A DNA stretch of 64,000 bases, taken from contig NC_041002.1 of NCBI RefSeq assembly GCF_004193775.1, positions 17,293,535 to 17,357,534 on the forward strand, read 5' to 3'. This document shows positions 1 to 11,183 of this stretch, piece after piece. The stretch is from Glycine soja. Lineage: Eukaryota > Streptophyta > Magnoliopsida > Fabales > Fabaceae. The notes beneath the pieces are model-generated. The model had not been told where the DNA came from. It ran no database searches and saw only the letters and a program-made list of their open reading frames with translations. Every line of letters begins with the position of its first letter. The first letter of the stretch is position 1. The position numbers and the translations under genes were made by a program.

Positions 1-378
1 TCGATTACCAGAGAGTAAAAACTCTTTGGTAAAAGGTTTTGTCAAAAATTCATGTGCTATTCAAAGTTTTGAAAAACTTTTTAATACGTATCTTGATTGA
101 GTCTTTTCTTTATTCTTGAATCTTGAGTCTTGAATCTTGATCTTGATTCTTGAGATCTTGAACCTTGAATCTTGATTCTTGATTCTAGGCTTTCTTCTTG
201 AGTCTTGAGTTCTTCTTGATTCTTTTCTTAAACTCTTGACTTGTTCTTGATTCACTTGAGATGTTCTTTGATTCACTTGAGTTGTTCTTTGATCTTTGAT
301 CTTTTTGTTCATCACATTTGTCATCATCTTTTGTTGTCATCATTGTTATCATCAAAACACCTTTGAATCACATTCACC
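1..378. repeat. Retroelement flank with degenerate CTTGATT simple repeat
   Basis: The first bases carry the TCGATTACCAGAG motif also seen inside the solo LTR at 43434, so this may be the tail of an LTR. Positions 61-330 are a degenerate CTTGATT / CTTGAAT / CTTTGAT simple repeat, strongly asymmetric between strands. A short TCATCA-type stretch follows and runs directly into the protease fragment at 379. No LTR end, primer site or gag is visible between, so the Athila-like element downstream lacks its 5' half. Confidence 0.5.
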
Positions 379-2167
379 ATGAAGCCTTGCTTCTACATTT
401 TGGGACGTCCTTTCATGTTAACCGCCAATTGTGTAGTAGTCATGGGGAAAAGTAAATTAGAACTGAGTGTGGAGGATCAAAAAATTTCATTCGACTTATT
501 TGAAGCAATGAAGCACTCAAGTGATCAGAAGTCCTATTTTGATGTGGAGAAGGTAGAACGGGAGATAAAATTAGCAGCTACAGCCATGGTACTGCAGTCT
601 CCTTTGGAAAAAGCACTGAATAATCATGTAGAATGTCTGAACAAGGAGGAGGAAGATGAAGTGCAGGCTTGTATTGAAGAGTTAGATGGTGCAAAGGAAA
701 ATTTTGTTAGACATACTGTGTTTGAAGAATTAAAGAACAATATACCAATAGAAAAACCCAAAGTGGAATTGAAGACTCTACCTGCACACATGAAGTATGT
801 ATTCTTGGATGACAATGAAGCCAAACTAGTCATAATTAACAGCTTCTTGAAGAAGGCAAAAGAGGATCAGCTGGTGCAGATTTTGAAGAAGCACAAAGCA
901 GCGATTGGATGGCACATCTCTGATTTGAAAGGGATCAGTCCATCTTACTACATGCACAATTAATATGGAAGCTGATTACAGGCTAGTGTGGCAGCCCTAG
1001 AGATGACTGAACCCAGTCATGAAAGAAAAGGTGCTCAGGGAAGTACTTAAATTGCTAGAAGCAGGACTCATTTATCCCATCTCACATAGTGTGTGGGTTA
1101 GCCCTGTGTAGGTTGTTCCCAAGAAGGGGGGCATGACAGTGATTAAAAATGAGAAAGATGAACTAATTTCCACAAGGACTGTCACCGGATGGAGAATGTT
1201 CATAGATTACAGGAAATTGCATGATGCTACTCGTAAAGACCATTATCTACTTCCCTCCATGGACCAGATGCTTGAAAGACTTGCAGGACAAGTATTTTAC
1301 TATTTTCTGGATGGGTACTCTGGCTATAATCAGATCGCAGTGGATCCAAAAGATCAGGAGAAGACAACTTTCACTTTCCCGTTTGGCGTGTTCGCTTATA
1401 GGCATATGCCTTTTGGTCTTTGTAATGCTCCGGCTATGTTTCAGAAGTGCTTGATGACAGTTTTTTCTGATATGGTGGAGAAATGTATTGAAGTTTTCAT
1501 GGATGATTTCTCTATCTTTGGTTAATCTTTTGATTGTTGTCTATCGAATTTGGAAAGAGTATTGCAAAGATGTGAAGAGTCTAATTTGATGCTTAATTGG
1601 GAGAAATGTCACTTTATGGTCCAAGAGGGCATAGTGTTGGGGCATAAAATTTTAGTGAGGGGGATTGAGGTGGACAAGGCAAAGATTGATGTCATTGAGA
1701 AACTCCCCCCTCCAATAATTGTCAAGATAGTGAGAAGCTTTTTAGGACACCCTGGGTTATACAGGCGATTCATAAAAGATTTCTCAAAAGTCGCCTAACC
1801 ACTCAATAATCTATTGAACAAGGACGTTGCGTTTGTGTTTAATGAAGAATGTGTAGAAGCATTTAATGATCTCAAAACCAGACTAGTATCTGCTCCTGTG
1901 ATCACAGCACCAGATTGGGGGCAAGAGTTTGAATTGATGTGTGATGCAAGTGACTATGCTGTAGGTGCTGTGCTTGGACAGAGTAAAGGCTAACTATGCC
2001 ACCACTGAAAAAGAAATGCTAGCAATTGTCTACGCACTTGGAAAGTTCAGATCTTACTTGGTGGGATCAAAAGTCATCATTTACATTGATCGTGCAGCAA
2101 TTAAATATTTGCTCAACAAGGCTAATTCTAAACCTCGACTGATAAGATGGATTCTGCTACTTCAAGA
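379..2167 (+). pseudogene. Athila-like Ty3/gypsy pol fragment (protease tail, RT, RNase H)
   Basis: Polyprotein of a Ty3/gypsy retrotransposon that copied element RNA into DNA. It begins inside the aspartic protease (ILGRPF near the start), then the RT N-terminal linker (AIGWHISDLKGISPS near 901-945), the RT core (GWRMFIDYRKL at 1189, YFLDGYSGYNQI at 1300, FGLCNAPA at 1411, catalytic FMDD at 1497-1508) and RNase H ([27 protein letters not shown], 1993-2070). These motifs are typical of the Athila clade. It is broken: in-frame stops lie near 961, 998, 1109, 1523 and 1796, and frame changes near 1540 and 1980. Several stops fit C-to-T change at former CAG or CGA codons. Integrase is missing: after the LLLQE motif at about 2165 the sequence jumps into a tandem repeat. 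No function expected. Confidence 0.85.
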
Positions 2168-2565
2168 ACATTCATGGGGCTCCGAAAAAAGGGGGAGAAT
2201 GGAGGATTGCCTTGAGGGTCCACACTTAGGCAATCATGAAACATAGCTCCAAACTCGAAGGTGGAGGACACATGAACAGCGCTAGGCAATAACATTCATG
2301 GGGCTCCGAAAAAAAGGGGAGAATGGAGGATTGGACTTGAGGGTCCACACTTAGGCAATCATGAAGCATAGCTCCAAACTCGAAGGTGGAGGACACATGA
2401 ACAGCGCTAGGCAATAACATTCATGGGGCTCCAAAAAAAAGGGGAGAATGGAGGATTGCCTTGAGGGTCCACACTTAGGCAATCATGAAACATAGCTCCA
2501 AACTCGAAGATGGAGGATACATGAACAGCGCTAGGAAATAACATTCATGGGGCTCCGAAAAAAGT
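2168..2565. repeat. 124-bp tandem repeat, three copies plus a partial fourth
   Basis: Units start at 2168, 2292, 2417 and 2541, each opening with ACATTCATGGGGCTCCGAAA; the fourth breaks off after about 20 bp. Copies differ by a few bases, for example GGATTGCC against GGATTGGA. The array is fused exactly to the truncated RNase H domain of the Athila-like pol, so it lies where integrase would begin. A 64-residue minus-strand reading frame inside it is a by-product of the repeat. Confidence 0.85.
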
Positions 2566-4399
2566 GGTTGGCAGGACCGAACGGTCCACCGGGTTTTTCC
2601 ACCTGAAAGGCAAACATGCTTTTTGTAAAGAAAAATAAATCATTCGCGAGAGACCATATCTTAGAGAAACAATCTACTTGTGCCAAGGGTAATCTTCCTT
2701 GTAACCGAGAATGAAGGGCAGGACGTCAACTTTTAGCTTTTAAATGAACATGCAGGGGAAACATCGGGCTAAGTTGAAAATAAATCACTCATACTGTATA
2801 AAACTCACAAGGCAAGTGTTTTATCCTATTCCCAAACCATAACTGCACCATGACTCTATTTTGCACATGACTTCCTATCGAATCAAAGATCAAACGTACG
2901 ATCACGGACCAATAGGATTTTCTCGAGGGTTGTGTTTTTTGGAGAGGAAGTTGGGTGTTTCGGTCTTTTCCTCTTTGTTCATGTGGGGTGGGATATCGCC
3001 AGTCGAGAATGACTTTGAATGGCAGTTCGAAAGGAAGCGACACCAAAAATGGGTTTTCCTTTGCCGACAGTCACTTATTTTGCCGAAAATTTATCTGGTC
3101 TGAAGATTTTCCATTCCCTTTCTTTCATTGATCGAGAATTACTCTGTTCTCCTTCGATCTTTTCCATTATCACTTCCTTTAGATCTTCGATCGAGAATCC
3201 TTCTTTTTCTTTCTTTTTTATTGTTCTTTTTTTTTTCTTTTCTTTTCATTTCTTCCTTTTCTTTCTTTGGGAAATCGGGTTTCAGCATTCTATTTGCTCT
3301 CCCTTGAGGAGATTCCGCTGTCCTTTGCTTCGGGGGAAAGGATGAGGATTCTTTTGATAGGCCAAGGTTCAAAAAAGTCTAAGGTTGTGTTTCAATGGGG
3401 TCTTTTATCGTGGGAACCCAATCTTGATATCTGGGGCAAAACAAATTTGGGTGTCAAGGTGTTGGTCTCGGGCCGAACTCCCATATTACTCCACAAGGCA
3501 CGCGTGACAATGATGATTTGAAAACAACGTGTGAAATTAGTCATGGCTACAGCCAGGTGGGCACTCAAGCATCCCGTTTATGGCATTGTGATACTACGGT
3601 TGGGAATTTACACAAACAGACCCAACGTTTCCCAATTATGTTCTTTTATCAGCTCAATGAATTCATCCATCCTTATCTCGGTTATTCCGGAAAATAAACT
3701 CTTAGCATCAGTCCCTTGTTTCCAGAAGATACGTTTGCTCTTTACGAATGATTTATACTTCTTAACTATAACATGTCGACCTTCGCGGTCTTTCTTTCTT
3801 TTTCCTTTTTGTGTCATTCACAAAATTATACACCTGTGGTCCTTTATGAGGAAAACCTTTCTTTGTACATCTATATTCTTATACATGACAAACTTTTTCT
3901 GTACACGCATTGGAACTCTCTCTCTTTACGTCACACGGTCTATATACAAACCCTATTTACGTTCAAAGATTTTTTCATTTTTCCCAACACACACTTATGG
4001 TTCACACAAAAGTTTCTTCATATACACTCGTTGCTTACACACACAAGGATTCCTTTCCCCGCATCATTTACACACAAAAAAAATCCTTTTATACATACTT
4101 TCCTTTTTCTTTGTATACGCAGACATTTTATTCACAACACTTCTTTCTTTTAATTAGGATTTTTGGTTCATTTGATTTTTTAGGACGACGTTCCTAAATA
4201 AAAAACTCTACACGGTCCCGGAATTTCAACAAACATTATTGACAACAATGAAACAAGTACCGACGTAGCAACTCAAACGATATGTATGTACAAAACAAAA
4301 GTTAATCAACATGAAACAAACGTTAGTCCCTTAGTCAAACAAAAATATATAACAGGAAAAATGGAAACAAAAAGAAATATGGATCAAGGGATCTCCCAA
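2566..4399. other. Non-coding repeat-derived DNA with a long pyrimidine tract
   Basis: No gene supported. Positions 3198-3270 are a pyrimidine tract on the plus strand (purine-rich on the minus strand). From 3770 to 4160 the DNA is T/C and A rich, and a 208-codon frame there (3531-4157) codes for low-complexity hydrophobic sequence without a domain. The stretch lies downstream of the stop of the minus-strand gene at 4400 and could be its 3' untranslated region or an LTR, but I could not find paired ends or a target duplication. Confidence 0.4.
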
Positions 4400-5659
4400 T
4401 CATGTGGCCCCACTCCCTCCTAAGAAATCAAGTAAATCGGTCATCTCCTCGTCCTCGCGGGCCTCATCTGCCTCGTCGGGAGCCTCTGCTGGTGCCTCTG
4501 CTGGCGCCTCTCCTGCCCGGGCCTCAGGCCAATCTCCAGGCCATGCGACCTCTGCCCTGAACTGATCCGGAGTAGGGCACAGAAAAGAAGTAAAACCCTG
4601 GCTCTGCAGGCTGAGGCTCATCTGGTAAAGACAATCATGGGTCTGTACATGAGCCCGGTGGTTGGCCGCCTGCTGGCGAACCAAATGCCGCAAATACTGC
4701 TCCGTATCAAACGATCCGGCTGGACCAGCCTGATGAGGTGGCGGTGCGTCTACGGCCTGCGAAACATCCCCCTGGGCCTGTCTCTGTGTGCAATACTTCT
4801 CAATAAAAGCTCGGGTGATGGGCGGCCGAATCACCTTGCTAGGTGCGACGGGGACTCCGAACGACTGGCAGAGTCCTGTGATCAAGGCGGGAAATCCCAG
4901 GGCCCTGTTGGACTTATCCGGGTCCAGAGGGTGCCTGGTAGGCGCCATACCTGCAAATAGATAGATGGCATCAGCGATTAACTGAGCCACGTGAATGCTC
5001 ATCCGTGTCAGGATGGCGTACACCAGCTGACACTTCGGCAGGGGGAGGTCGGAATTATGATCGCTGGGCTGGATGTTGCTGAGCAGTAAAGTCATCCAGA
5101 TTTGAGTCAGGGTGGTCATGTGGGTGCGCATGATCCACACCCGTCTCCCGGCAGCAGTCCGGGCAAAATCCTGCCCCGGTATACATAGCAAATGGGTGAT
5201 GGCCTCCTCATCGAACCCATCGGACCGATTCCTCCTCTGGCCATACTCGCACTCCTGACCCTCTTCCAGCACTAAAGGGTATCCCAGGAACTGGCTGATA
5301 GCATCTGCATCAAACGGGATCCACTGACCCCTCACCCAAGACCTCATATCTCGCACGCCCTCCTCTGTAGGCCAAGCATTGGCATAAAATTCGAGGACTA
5401 TGTCTGGATCAAACTTGGCCATGGGGGTAACTAGTGATGCCCACTGCCGGCGAACTATCTCCTCCTGGAAATCGGTATACTCGTCATTCCTGAGCTGGAC
5501 GCGTCGCTCCCGGAGAAATGACCATCCCTTGATGGCCTCGAAGCACTGCTGGTGTTCAGCGCTCCTAAAGCGGTGACTGTCATACTCGGGAGTGGAACTG
5601 GTTCCTTCGGCCGCTTTATCCTTCCTGGATCTCTTTGAGGCAAGTTTCCTCGGGGCCAT
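4400..5659 (-). CDS. Putative plant transposon protein (transposon-associated family), intact
   Basis: Open frame of 420 codons; I start at the methionine at 5659 (MAPRKLASKRSRKDK) because the upstream ATG at 5674 lies before a likely 3' splice site (TTCTCGCAG, ending at 5663). The N-terminus is basic and lysine/arginine rich. The middle (residues about 40-270: FDADAISQFLGYPL, HLLCIPGQDFART, VWIMRTHMTTLTQIW, HPLDPDKSNRALGFPALITGLC) matches what I remember as the 'putative plant transposon protein' domain found in retroelements. The C-terminus is acidic with repeated APAEAPAEAPDEADEA. No catalytic motif is recognised and the role is unknown. Two decayed relatives lie in this window (33676-34172 and 40256-41060), so the family travels with the repeats. 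It is the only long unbroken non-duplicated reading frame here. It shares strand with element A and may be its 3' accessory gene or a separate insertion. Confidence 0.75.
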   Translation of the reverse strand: MAPRKLASKRSRKDKAAEGTSSTPEYDSHRFRSAEHQQCFEAIKGWSFLRERRVQLRNDEYTDFQEEIVRRQWASLVTPMAKFDPDIVLEFYANAWPTEEGVRDMRSWVRGQWIPFDADAISQFLGYPLVLEEGQECEYGQRRNRSDGFDEEAITHLLCIPGQDFARTAAGRRVWIMRTHMTTLTQIWMTLLLSNIQPSDHNSDLPLPKCQLVYAILTRMSIHVAQLIADAIYLFAGMAPTRHPLDPDKSNRALGFPALITGLCQSFGVPVAPSKVIRPPITRAFIEKYCTQRQAQGDVSQAVDAPPPHQAGPAGSFDTEQYLRHLVRQQAANHRAHVQTHDCLYQMSLSLQSQGFTSFLCPTPDQFRAEVAWPGDWPEARAGEAPAEAPAEAPDEADEAREDEEMTDLLDFLGGSGAT

Positions 5660-5662
5660 CTC

Positions 5663-6694
5663 CTGCGAGAACAAACATTTGGAAGTTAGTTTTACAAGAT
5701 AATGCTTATCTTAACACAAAAATGTCGTGCTAACCCCTCTGATTTAGACCAAAATCATGTAATCCATTTAAGCACACGCGCATGTGTAGAAAATATCCTA
5801 TTACTGATGTCAACATACCAGAACATCTAACATATTCTAATTGCCATACACCTATATACATTCCGAAAAAGAAAACACACTTTCATGCTCAAAGTGTTGC
5901 ATCAAACTTTACACCTAATTTATGTCCTAAACATTTGCTATCACAAACTACCTACATACATTTGAAGTACACCATACAAATTTTTATTGTTTCACTCATA
6001 TTTATTTATATGCATATTGGAAAGCTAATCACATCCTGCACATATTTGCATTCAAAAGGGCATTCCACGCTATTATACATTCATTTAGGAAAACAATTAT
6101 TCATACTTGGCGAGGAATTTTATGCCCCTTATTTTTACACATATATGTACACACCATTGAAAAGCATTTCCCACGTTACTTAGGTGCAAAGTACCAATCA
6201 TGGGGCAGCCCAAATTCTTACAAGCAAGTCCCTATTTTCATGCTTTTCTAATTCTAAAACCAAATTTTGGGTTCCTAGTCATGAGTATGTTTTCTTGCAT
6301 TGAAGCTAAAAAGTTTGGGTTCCTAAGCTTGGGATTGCATTTGGGCATCTATTTTGACTTTCCTATGCTGTGTCTACATACATAAAACAGCCCCACCATC
6401 CCAATTTTGCAAAATCATATTCATATATCATTGGGGCATTTCACCGAGCACTTGATGGGCGCATGTTTGGACATAAATTGCAAGAGAATGGGGGCAATGT
6501 GGCATGCCCCACTGCTTCAGAATACAACATAGGCCTAAGGCCTTCTCATTCAAATCCTCAACTCCAAAAAATCAAGCATAAAAACAACCCAAAACTGCCC
6601 CACAAATATAATCACATTCTCACAATTTGGAGCACCAAACGATGAAGAAAATATACCAATGGGAAGCTAAAAACATCAAGGATTGAATACTTAC
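5663..6694 (-). other. Putative 5' leader intron of the transposon-protein gene
   Basis: On the minus strand a consensus donor (CAACAA then GTAAGTATTC, first intron base 6694) is followed 1032 bp later by an acceptor (TTTGTTCTCGCAG, last intron base 5663), only three bases before the chosen ATG. The enclosed DNA is AT rich with no coding signal; the plus-strand frame of 133 codons at 5782-6183 is in intron sequence. Predicted from consensus sites only. Confidence 0.5.
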
Positions 6695-6847
6695 TTGTTG
6701 GAGTGAATAGAAACACCAAAAACGAAAGCAAAACGCGATCAAAAGTGGCTTAGGGGAGCCAGAAATGCAAGCCTTCGTGTTCTTTATCTTTTGAATGAGG
6801 GGGGGGGGGGGGAAGTTTTTTGGATACAAAAACATTCCCCTCCCTCG

Positions 6848-6888
6848 TTTTTATAATTTGGGTGCAGGGGTTGCTCGCCCAGGCGAGC
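6848..6888 (-). promoter_or_regulatory. Minus-strand promoter: GCTCGCC palindrome plus TATA box
   Basis: The palindrome GCTCGCCTGGGCGAGC (6873-6888, minus strand) is followed by a TATA box (TATAAAAA, 6848-6855) and, about 160 bp further, by the splice donor at 6694. The order matches the promoters in the four Ogre-like LTRs of this window. A run of 14 G lies just downstream at about 6799-6812. Confidence 0.55.
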
Positions 6889-6894
6889 TAACCT

Positions 6895-7580
6895 GCCAAT
6901 TTTTTTTTTAGGGGAACATTAACCATGTCTCCTCCTTCCTTATGGGTTAGCGTTTGCCCACTTGAACCTACTTAAATTAGAATTAGGTGTCGATTACTTA
7001 TTTAAAACAAACAATAGTAAAAGAAACTGCGAATGCAAAGGATACTGGGCTGCCTTGCAGCGACGTTCTCTGCTTGTTTAGCGCCGGGAAGGGGCAACGA
7101 TCGGTCGGTCGTGACCCTATCCCCACTTGCATCCGTCCCTATGTACCTGTCAGTAGGAAACAAAAAATCCAATGGCCAATCGTATCCGGTCATTGTCTTA
7201 CCTTGGTTGATTTCCGCAGTCAACTTGTCTCGACTTCTAACCGTGACCTAAGAAGGCCCTGCCCCTGTTACCACAAAATATGCATGTGTATGTGCATGTA
7301 TGAATGTTCCTAATGCGATGACTTTCTTAGTGAAGGCTGGTTAGATTCAATTTTAGATAAGCGTTTGGGGCACCCCATACACCGAGCGAAGAGGGCTCAA
7401 GTTATAACAAATCTAAAACACAAGGTTTGAAACCAAAGGAAGGACTGAAACCTCGTCCATCTTTTCTTTTCAAAGAAACGAGACAAATACAATGAATGGG
7501 AATCCCTAGAGGAAACCAAGAAGAACGAGAAAAACTCATAAATAAAAAACATGCAACGGTCCTCTCGATTGCCCCAGACT
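6895..7580 (-). other. 3' non-coding region next to element A pol
   Basis: No gene seen. On the minus strand this follows the pol stop at 7581. The first part (about 7300-7580) is probably element A's 3' untranslated region. No 3' LTR matching the 5' LTR at 29162-30779 is present anywhere to the left: neither the TGTCATACCC start nor the TTGCGACA-type end is found between 2570 and 7580. The junction with the promoter at 6848-6888 is not resolved. Confidence 0.4.
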
Positions 7581-10500
7581 TCAAGCGTAATATTGTTTAA
7601 CTACATCGGAGTTCACGGGCGAGGGCAACTCCTCGCCATCCATGTTGGTGAGTATCAGAGCACCCCCAGAAAAAGCTCTTTTCACCACGAAAGGTCCTTC
7701 ATAATTCGGGGCCCACTTGCCTCAACTATCCTTAACAGCGTGGGACATCTTTTTTAGCACGAGGTCCCCCTTGTTGAACTTATGCGGACGTACCTTCTTA
7801 TCGAATGCGTTCTTTACTCTTCGTTGATACAGACGCCCATGGCTCATGGCTGTCAAACACTTACCTTCAATGAGGTTGAGTTGGTCGTAGCGTGCTTGAG
7901 CCCATTCCGACTCTTCTAGGCCGGATTCTGCTATTATCCTCTGAGAAGGAACTTCTACCTCAAATGGGAGTACTGCCTCCATCCCATAAACCAAGGAATA
8001 CGGCGTTGCCCCAGTAGAAGTTCACACCGAGGTTCTGTATCCGTGCAGGGCGAAAGGCAACATCTCATGCCAATCTTTGTATGACACTGTCATCTTTTGA
8101 ACAATCTTCTTAATATTCTTATTCGCAGCCTCTACAGCCCCATTCATCTTTGGCCGATAAGGGGTAGAGTTATGATGCTGGATCTTGAAGTCCTCGCACA
8201 TTTCCTGCATCATCTTATTGTTCAGATTGGTACCATTGTCAGTAATGATCTTCCTGGGGAGTCCGTATCGACAAATCAGCTCCTTCTTTATGAATCTAAC
8301 TACCACATTCCTTGTGACATTAGTATAAGAAGTTGCTTTGACCCATTTGGTGAAGTAATCTATCGCCACAAGAATGAAGCGGTGACCATTCGACGCTTTG
8401 GGTTCGATGGCCCCAATGACATCTATTCCCCACATGGAAAAAGGCCAAGGGGCGGACATAACTTTTAGAGGATGTGGTGGAACATTAACATTGTCCACGT
8501 ATGCTTGACATTTATGACATTTCCTTACATGAGCGCAGCAATCGCTTTCCATGGTGAGCCAATAATAACTGGCCCTAAGGATTTTTCTGGCCATAGCATG
8601 CCCATTGGCATGTGTCCCAAAGGAACCCTCGTGGATCTCCTCAATCATGAAGTTCGCCTCTTTGGCATCTACGCATCGTAGGAGGGTCATGTCGTGGTTT
8701 CATTTGTACAGGATGGTACCGCTTACAAAGAAACCAGTAGCCAATCTCCTCAACGTCCTTTTGTCATTGTCAGAAATCCCTGGTGGGTATTCTTTGTTCT
8801 CGACATACTGTTTGATGTCGAAATACCACGGTTTCCCATCCCGCTCTTCCTCTATTGCATAACAATATGCCGGCTTGCCTTGAGATTTGAATTCGATGTA
8901 CGGCAGATCCCTGTGTGGGGCAAGTTGAAACATGGATGCCAAGGTGGCTAACGCATCAGCCATTTGATTATCTTCCCGAGGTATGTGGTGGAAGGAAATG
9001 TCGTCAAAGTACTTGGCTAACCTCAAGATGTGAGTTTGATAGGGTATCAACTTCGGATCCCTAGTTTCCCATTCTCCTTTCAACTGGCGTATCACCAAAG
9101 CTGAGTCTCCATACACCTTGAGTAGTTTTACATCAAAATCAATGGCCGCCTGAACCCCGAGGGCGCATGCTTCGTACTCGGCCATATTGTTGGTACAATC
9201 AAAACCTAGCCTAGCCGTGAAAGGAATACACTGATCATCTGGGGATACAAGGACTGCCCCTACTCCGTGGCCCAAAGCATTAGATGCCCCATCGAAGCAA
9301 ACAATCCATTTGTCTATGTCCTTGTGCGTCCGCTTCTCTTCAAATAGGGCCATGATATCTTCATCTGGGAACTCGGGGTGCATCGGCCGATAATCTTGGA
9401 GGGGTTGCTGGGCCAAATAATCCGCTAAGGCACTTCCCTTTACCGCCTTTTGAGTGACGTAAACGATATCGAATTCAGATAATAGTACCTGCCACCTAGC
9501 AATTCGTCCCGTGAGGGCCGGTTTTTCAAAGATGTATTTCACGGGATCCATTTTGGAAATAAGCCACGTGGTATGGCTGAGCATGTACTGCCTAAGCCGA
9601 TGTGATGCCCATACCAGAGCACAACACATCCTTTCCAGCATTGAGTAATTCATCTCACATGCGGTAAACTTCTTGCTCAGATTGTAGATGGCTTGCTCCT
9701 TTTTCCCAGAATCATCATGCTTACCCAACACGCACCCCATAGACTCGTCCAACATGGTCATGTACAGGAAAAGAGGTCTTCCTGTTACAGGTGGCATGAG
9801 CACCGGAGGATTTGCGAGACTCTGTTTGATCTTCTCGAAGGCCTCTTGGCAGTCACTGTTCCACAGGACCGCCTGGTTCTTACGTAATAGCTTAAAAATG
9901 GGCTCACGGGTAGGGGTGAGTTGCGAGATAAATCTCGCGATATAATTCAACCTGCCCAAAAACCCCCGAACCTGCTTCTCCGTGCGTGGTTCCGGCATTT
10001 CAAGGATGGCCTTCACTTTCTCGGGATCTATCTTTATCCCTTTCTGACTTACGATAAATCCTAGCAACTTCCCCGACTTTACCCCAAAGGTGCATTTGGT
10101 TGGGTTTGGTTTTAATTGGTATTTCCGCAACCTTCCAAACAGCTTACGCAGATTGACAAGGTGTTCGTCCTCAGTCCGAGACTTGGCAATCATGTCATCT
10201 ACGTAGACCTCTATTTCCTTATGCATCATATCATGGAACAACGCCACCATGGCACGCTGATAGGTTGCCCCAGCATTTTTCAGCCCGAAGGCCATCACTT
10301 TATAGCAGAATGTCCCCCATAGGGTGACGAAAGTGGTCTTCTCTACATCTTCGGGTGCCATCTTTATTTGATTATACCCCGAGAAACCATCCATAAATGA
10401 GAAAAGGGAGAATTTGGCTGTATTATCTACCAATATATCAATGTGTGGCAGGGGAAAATTGTCTTTAGGACTGGCTCGGTTCAAGTCCCGGTAGTCTACA

Positions 10501-11031
10501 CACATTCGAACCTTGCCGTCCTTTTTCGGAGCTGGGACAATGTTGGCCACCCACTCCTGGTACCGCGCCACAGCTAAGAAACCTGCATCAAACTGCTTCC
10601 TTACTTCTTCTTTAATTTTTAAAGACATCTCGGGTGTCATTCTTCGTAACTTTTGCTTAACCGGGGAAGACCCAGGATTCAAAGGCAACTTATGCTGCAC
10701 AATGTCGGAATCCAGACCGGGCATGTCTTGATATGACCACACAAAGACATCTTGATACTCTTCAAGAAGGGTTATCAAGCCTTGGCGGATAGGCGCGGTC
10801 ATACTGGTTTCTACCTTTACTTCTTTCTTTTCCTCCGTGGTCTCCAAGTTTACCAATTCGGTTTCTTCTTGGTGAGGCTTCATTTCACGTTCTTCCTGAG
10901 TGACCAACCTCTCCAACTCTGGTGACAGGACGTCCTCTTCCTCTTCCTCGTTTATCGTTTGGCTTATATCTTGATCGAAATCGATTGTCAAACCCTCGTT
11001 GTTAGGATCCTCAAAGAATCGACCCTCATAT
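7581..11031 (-). pseudogene. Element A pol exon 2, copy 1: RT, RNase H, archaeal-type RNase H, integrase
   Basis: Makes and inserts the DNA copy of the element. After an acidic linker comes RT: VRMCVDYRDLNRAS (about 10490), FSFMDGFSGYNQI (about 10375), catalytic YVDD at 10194-10205. Next is the gypsy RNase H/connection (DESMGCVLG, RIARWQVLLSEFDIVY), then a second RNase H with FDGAS, NNMAEYEA, GDSALV and NQMADALA (about 9300 to 8947). Integrase has an HHCC finger (8640-8500) and a D, D-35-E core: GIDVIG (about 8420), TDNG (about 8238), NGAVEAANK (about 8130). It ends with VKQYYA and a stop at 7581-7583. The frame holds for about 3.4 kb but has in-frame TGA codons at 8700-8702, 8022-8024 and 7722-7724, all at positions where CGA would fit. 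Spliced to the gag-pro exon by the intron at 11032-11183. Copy 1 keeps the frame at 8263, 8335, 8926 and 9427, where copy 3 has one-base indels. Confidence 0.85.
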
Positions 11032-11183
11032 CTATACCAAACAAGACAAAAGAAACAAAAACATGCAAAATGATATGAGAAAAGGTGGAACTGCAAGAAC
11101 AGATGAAACAAGATCTCTTTGTTTATTTAATAAGGTAGGTTTCACAAAACAAAAGAGAAAGGAAATCTATAGGCTCTAATTAC
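11032..11183 (-). other. Putative pro/RT intron of element A, copy 1
   Basis: 152 bp. Donor GTAATTAG begins at 11183 directly after TCAAT, and the acceptor TTTGGTATAG ends at 11032. Removing it joins the frame of the G-patch part to the frame of RT with a split codon, which supports it strongly. Introns at this place are established for Ogre elements. Same sequence at 22727-22878. Confidence 0.7.

Noticed and set aside
3531..4157. 208-codon plus-strand frame rich in F, S, L and T
   Set aside because: Low-complexity T/C-rich DNA without a domain or repeat partner; overlapped by other equally open frames.
5782..6183. 133-codon plus-strand frame
   Set aside because: Lies in the predicted leader intron on the other strand; composition is AT rich with no recognised domain.
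2570..7580. 3' LTR of element A
   Set aside because: Neither terminal sequence nor any block of the 5' LTR at 29162-30779 recurs here.
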